Assembly (NCBI GenBank): GCA_023136155.1
Contig: JAGLRT010000091.1
Span: forward strand, 1-6,329
Length of the DNA: 6,329 bases
Direction: 5' to 3'
From: Methanosarcinales archaeon
GTDB lineage: Archaea > Halobacteriota > Methanosarcinia > Methanosarcinales > Methanocomedenaceae
A program made the position numbers and the translations under genes. This document shows positions 4,800 to 6,329 of the stretch, piece by piece. The notes beneath the pieces are model-generated. The model saw nothing but the letters and a program-made list of their open reading frames with translations. It searched no databases and was not told where the DNA came from. Positions within the stretch are counted from its first letter, which is position 1. Each line of letters starts with the position of its first letter.

Positions 4800-6329
4800 T
4801 CACATGTTTTTTCCCGTATCATAATCGCAGTATAGCTTATACCCGCACTTCTTACACTGCTTATCGTCATCGCTTCTTAGAAAACCGTACTGGTAGTCGT
4901 GTATGATACGCTGTGCTACATCAACCATCCCTGAAATAACCTCATTGTCCAGAGGCTTCACCCTTGAACTCACATATTCGCCGTCCTGAAGTTCATATAC
5001 CCTGGGTTTTTGCTGTGACAGCAACTCCAGCGTCAGTTTCCGGACTGAATATTCCGGATACATGTGCTTGAACCCCTCAGCATACAACAGCAACTGTCGT
5101 GACCGCTCCACCGGGTTCGGTTCTTTACCGGTTTTGTAATCAATGATCTCCACCTCATTTTCATTATCTGGTATCAGGTCAACCCTATCAATGAAACCAG
5201 TGAAAACGTGCTTATCCAGCTGCACCGAGAACATCTTTTCCACCATCAGGTTGTTGGGTATAGTATGCTTATTCCGCTTCCAGAATACATCCAATAAAGG
5301 GAGGGCTCTGTCTACATCTACCCATTTCCATTTATCCTGTTCAGTAAGAAAGGTAACGATATCGTCCAGCTGTTTCCTGGTGGATATCTTTTGTCTTACC
5401 GCCATTTCCAATACCCTGTGAACGAAACTCCCCACGTTCATAGCTCCGTCCGATTTATCCTCGTCCCTGGTTGGCATACCCAGCACTTGCTTGAGTTCAT
5501 ACATTTTCGGACATTTAGAATAAGTGTTCACTGATGAGACACTGAAAGTGATGCCTGACGGCACAGGCAAGCTTTCATTGCTATGGTAGCGGTCCAGAAC
5601 TTCCCGGACTTGGGCACCAGGGTTAATTTCATCCCACTTGTTGTTTATAACCTCCAGATAATCAGTCTCATTATTGTCCCTTAGTGCATGGTATGTCAAC
5701 AAATGCTCCAGGTTCTCTTCAAAAGAGCCGGTATCAAAGGTTTCAAGTATCAGTTTTTTCCTTTGCGCCTTAATGCGCTCAAGTTCACTGTGACTGATTA
5801 TATCTTCAGAACTAACTTCAGTGTCATGGATGTACGTGATATCAGGTATTTCAATTACTGATATGTCCTGCGTCCTCCATTTGTCATATCCCAGGTCTTT
5901 AAGGAATTCAGAAGGCTGCCGTTCCCTACCACCGTATTGCTCGGCCAGAGTCATGATAAGTTGCTGCTTTGCCCTGGTCATGGCCACATAGCACAACCTG
6001 CGCTCTTCTTCAAGTTTTATCTCCCGTTTTCTATCACCAATGGCTTTTGAACGCTGATAATCTGATTTGAAATCCTGTTGTAACAAGTCCCTGTAGTGTT
6101 CCATCATTTCCAGGGGGATAAGAGGCTCCACACCGCCTTTGAACAGAGGAAAACGGTCCTTGGCCATATTGATTACAAATACTGCTTCAAACTCCAGGCC
6201 TTTAGAGGAATGAATGCTCATAAGATTCACAGCCTCATCCTCTGAAATGCGGGCAGCAGACGGGTTCTTACCCATCTCGTCCAGTATCTCCAGATATGCT
6301 ATGAACTCGCCAAGCTCCCTGCCATGGGA
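4800..6329 (-). CDS. UvrD-type helicase with C-terminal Cas4/AddB-like Fe-S nuclease (partial)
   Basis: The visible 509 residues are the C-terminal part of a superfamily 1A DNA helicase; the frame stays open to the right edge, so the N-terminal ATPase core, including the Walker motifs, is outside. Residues 34-47 (VNLMSIHSSKGLEF) are helicase motif V and 107-120 (EERRLCYVAMTRAK) are motif VI with its arginine. The C-terminal domain is a PD-(D/E)XK nuclease: H304 in GSFVHRVLE, D381 in GFIDRVD, D397-x-K399 in IIDYKTGK and Q412/Y416 in QLLLYAEG. Cys273 (SKCPKMYE) plus CX2CX5C at 492, 495 and 501 form the Cas4/AddB-type 4Fe-4S site that wraps the nuclease. The likely role is DNA end processing in repair or recombination, on the pattern of AddAB/AdnAB enzymes. 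An internal ATG at 6275 is not the start, because 18 coherent codons precede it. The gene converges on amrS. Confidence 0.92.
   Translation of the reverse strand, partial: SHGRELGEFIAYLEILDEMGKNPSAARISEDEAVNLMSIHSSKGLEFEAVFVINMAKDRFPLFKGGVEPLIPLEMMEHYRDLLQQDFKSDYQRSKAIGDRKREIKLEEERRLCYVAMTRAKQQLIMTLAEQYGGRERQPSEFLKDLGYDKWRTQDISVIEIPDITYIHDTEVSSEDIISHSELERIKAQRKKLILETFDTGSFEENLEHLLTYHALRDNNETDYLEVINNKWDEINPGAQVREVLDRYHSNESLPVPSGITFSVSSVNTYSKCPKMYELKQVLGMPTRDEDKSDGAMNVGSFVHRVLEMAVRQKISTRKQLDDIVTFLTEQDKWKWVDVDRALPLLDVFWKRNKHTIPNNLMVEKMFSVQLDKHVFTGFIDRVDLIPDNENEVEIIDYKTGKEPNPVERSRQLLLYAEGFKHMYPEYSVRKLTLELLSQQKPRVYELQDGEYVSSRVKPLDNEVISGMVDVAQRIIHDYQYGFLRSDDDKQCKKCGYKLYCDYDTGKNM

Noticed and set aside
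5143..5421. Plus-strand open frame of 92 codons inside the helicase-nuclease gene
   Set aside because: Antisense to the nuclease domain, whose catalytic motifs lie in this stretch on the other strand.

Overview
The window looks archaeal, most likely from a methanogen or methanotroph-like lineage (Methanosarcinales/ANME-type Euryarchaeota). This is inferred from the gene set: an archaeal-style PurA, an AmrS-type radical SAM enzyme, a PAP2 membrane phosphatase carrying a zinc ribbon, and a remnant resembling the CDC48/VAT N-domain. TATA-like elements with short or absent leaders point the same way. The exact lineage cannot be fixed from the sequence alone.

Layout. Positions 1-153 hold a broken lipoprotein-like frame on the + strand. 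A leftward block follows: a PAP2 phosphatase (766-1728) and, downstream of it, a DUF2227-type putative metal-binding membrane protein (162-638). The 127-base gap between them holds a hairpin just after the PAP2 stop and a separate TATA element for the second gene. A 109-base divergent promoter region (1729-1837) separates this block from purA (1838-3109, rightward), which makes the first committed step from IMP to AMP. The purA-amrS gap (3110-3364) contains a short, apparently dead CDC48 N-domain-like frame. amrS (3365-4375, rightward) encodes a radical SAM enzyme of the AMMECR1/Memo/rSAM set, but neither AMMECR1 nor Memo lies in the window. The 424-base gap 4376-4799 has no convincing intact gene. 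It holds two opposed coding-like fragments, a 12-bp perfect palindrome and a 9-bp tandem repeat. From 4800 to the right edge, leftward, is the C-terminal part of a UvrD-type helicase fused to a Cas4/AddB-like Fe-S nuclease; its N-terminus is outside the window.

The intact genes are housekeeping or widely distributed and do not form one evident pathway. No previously undescribed multi-gene system is visible. The most unusual material is in the gaps: two short frames each interrupted by a single in-frame TAA, the degenerate region after amrS, and the PAP2-zinc ribbon fusion.
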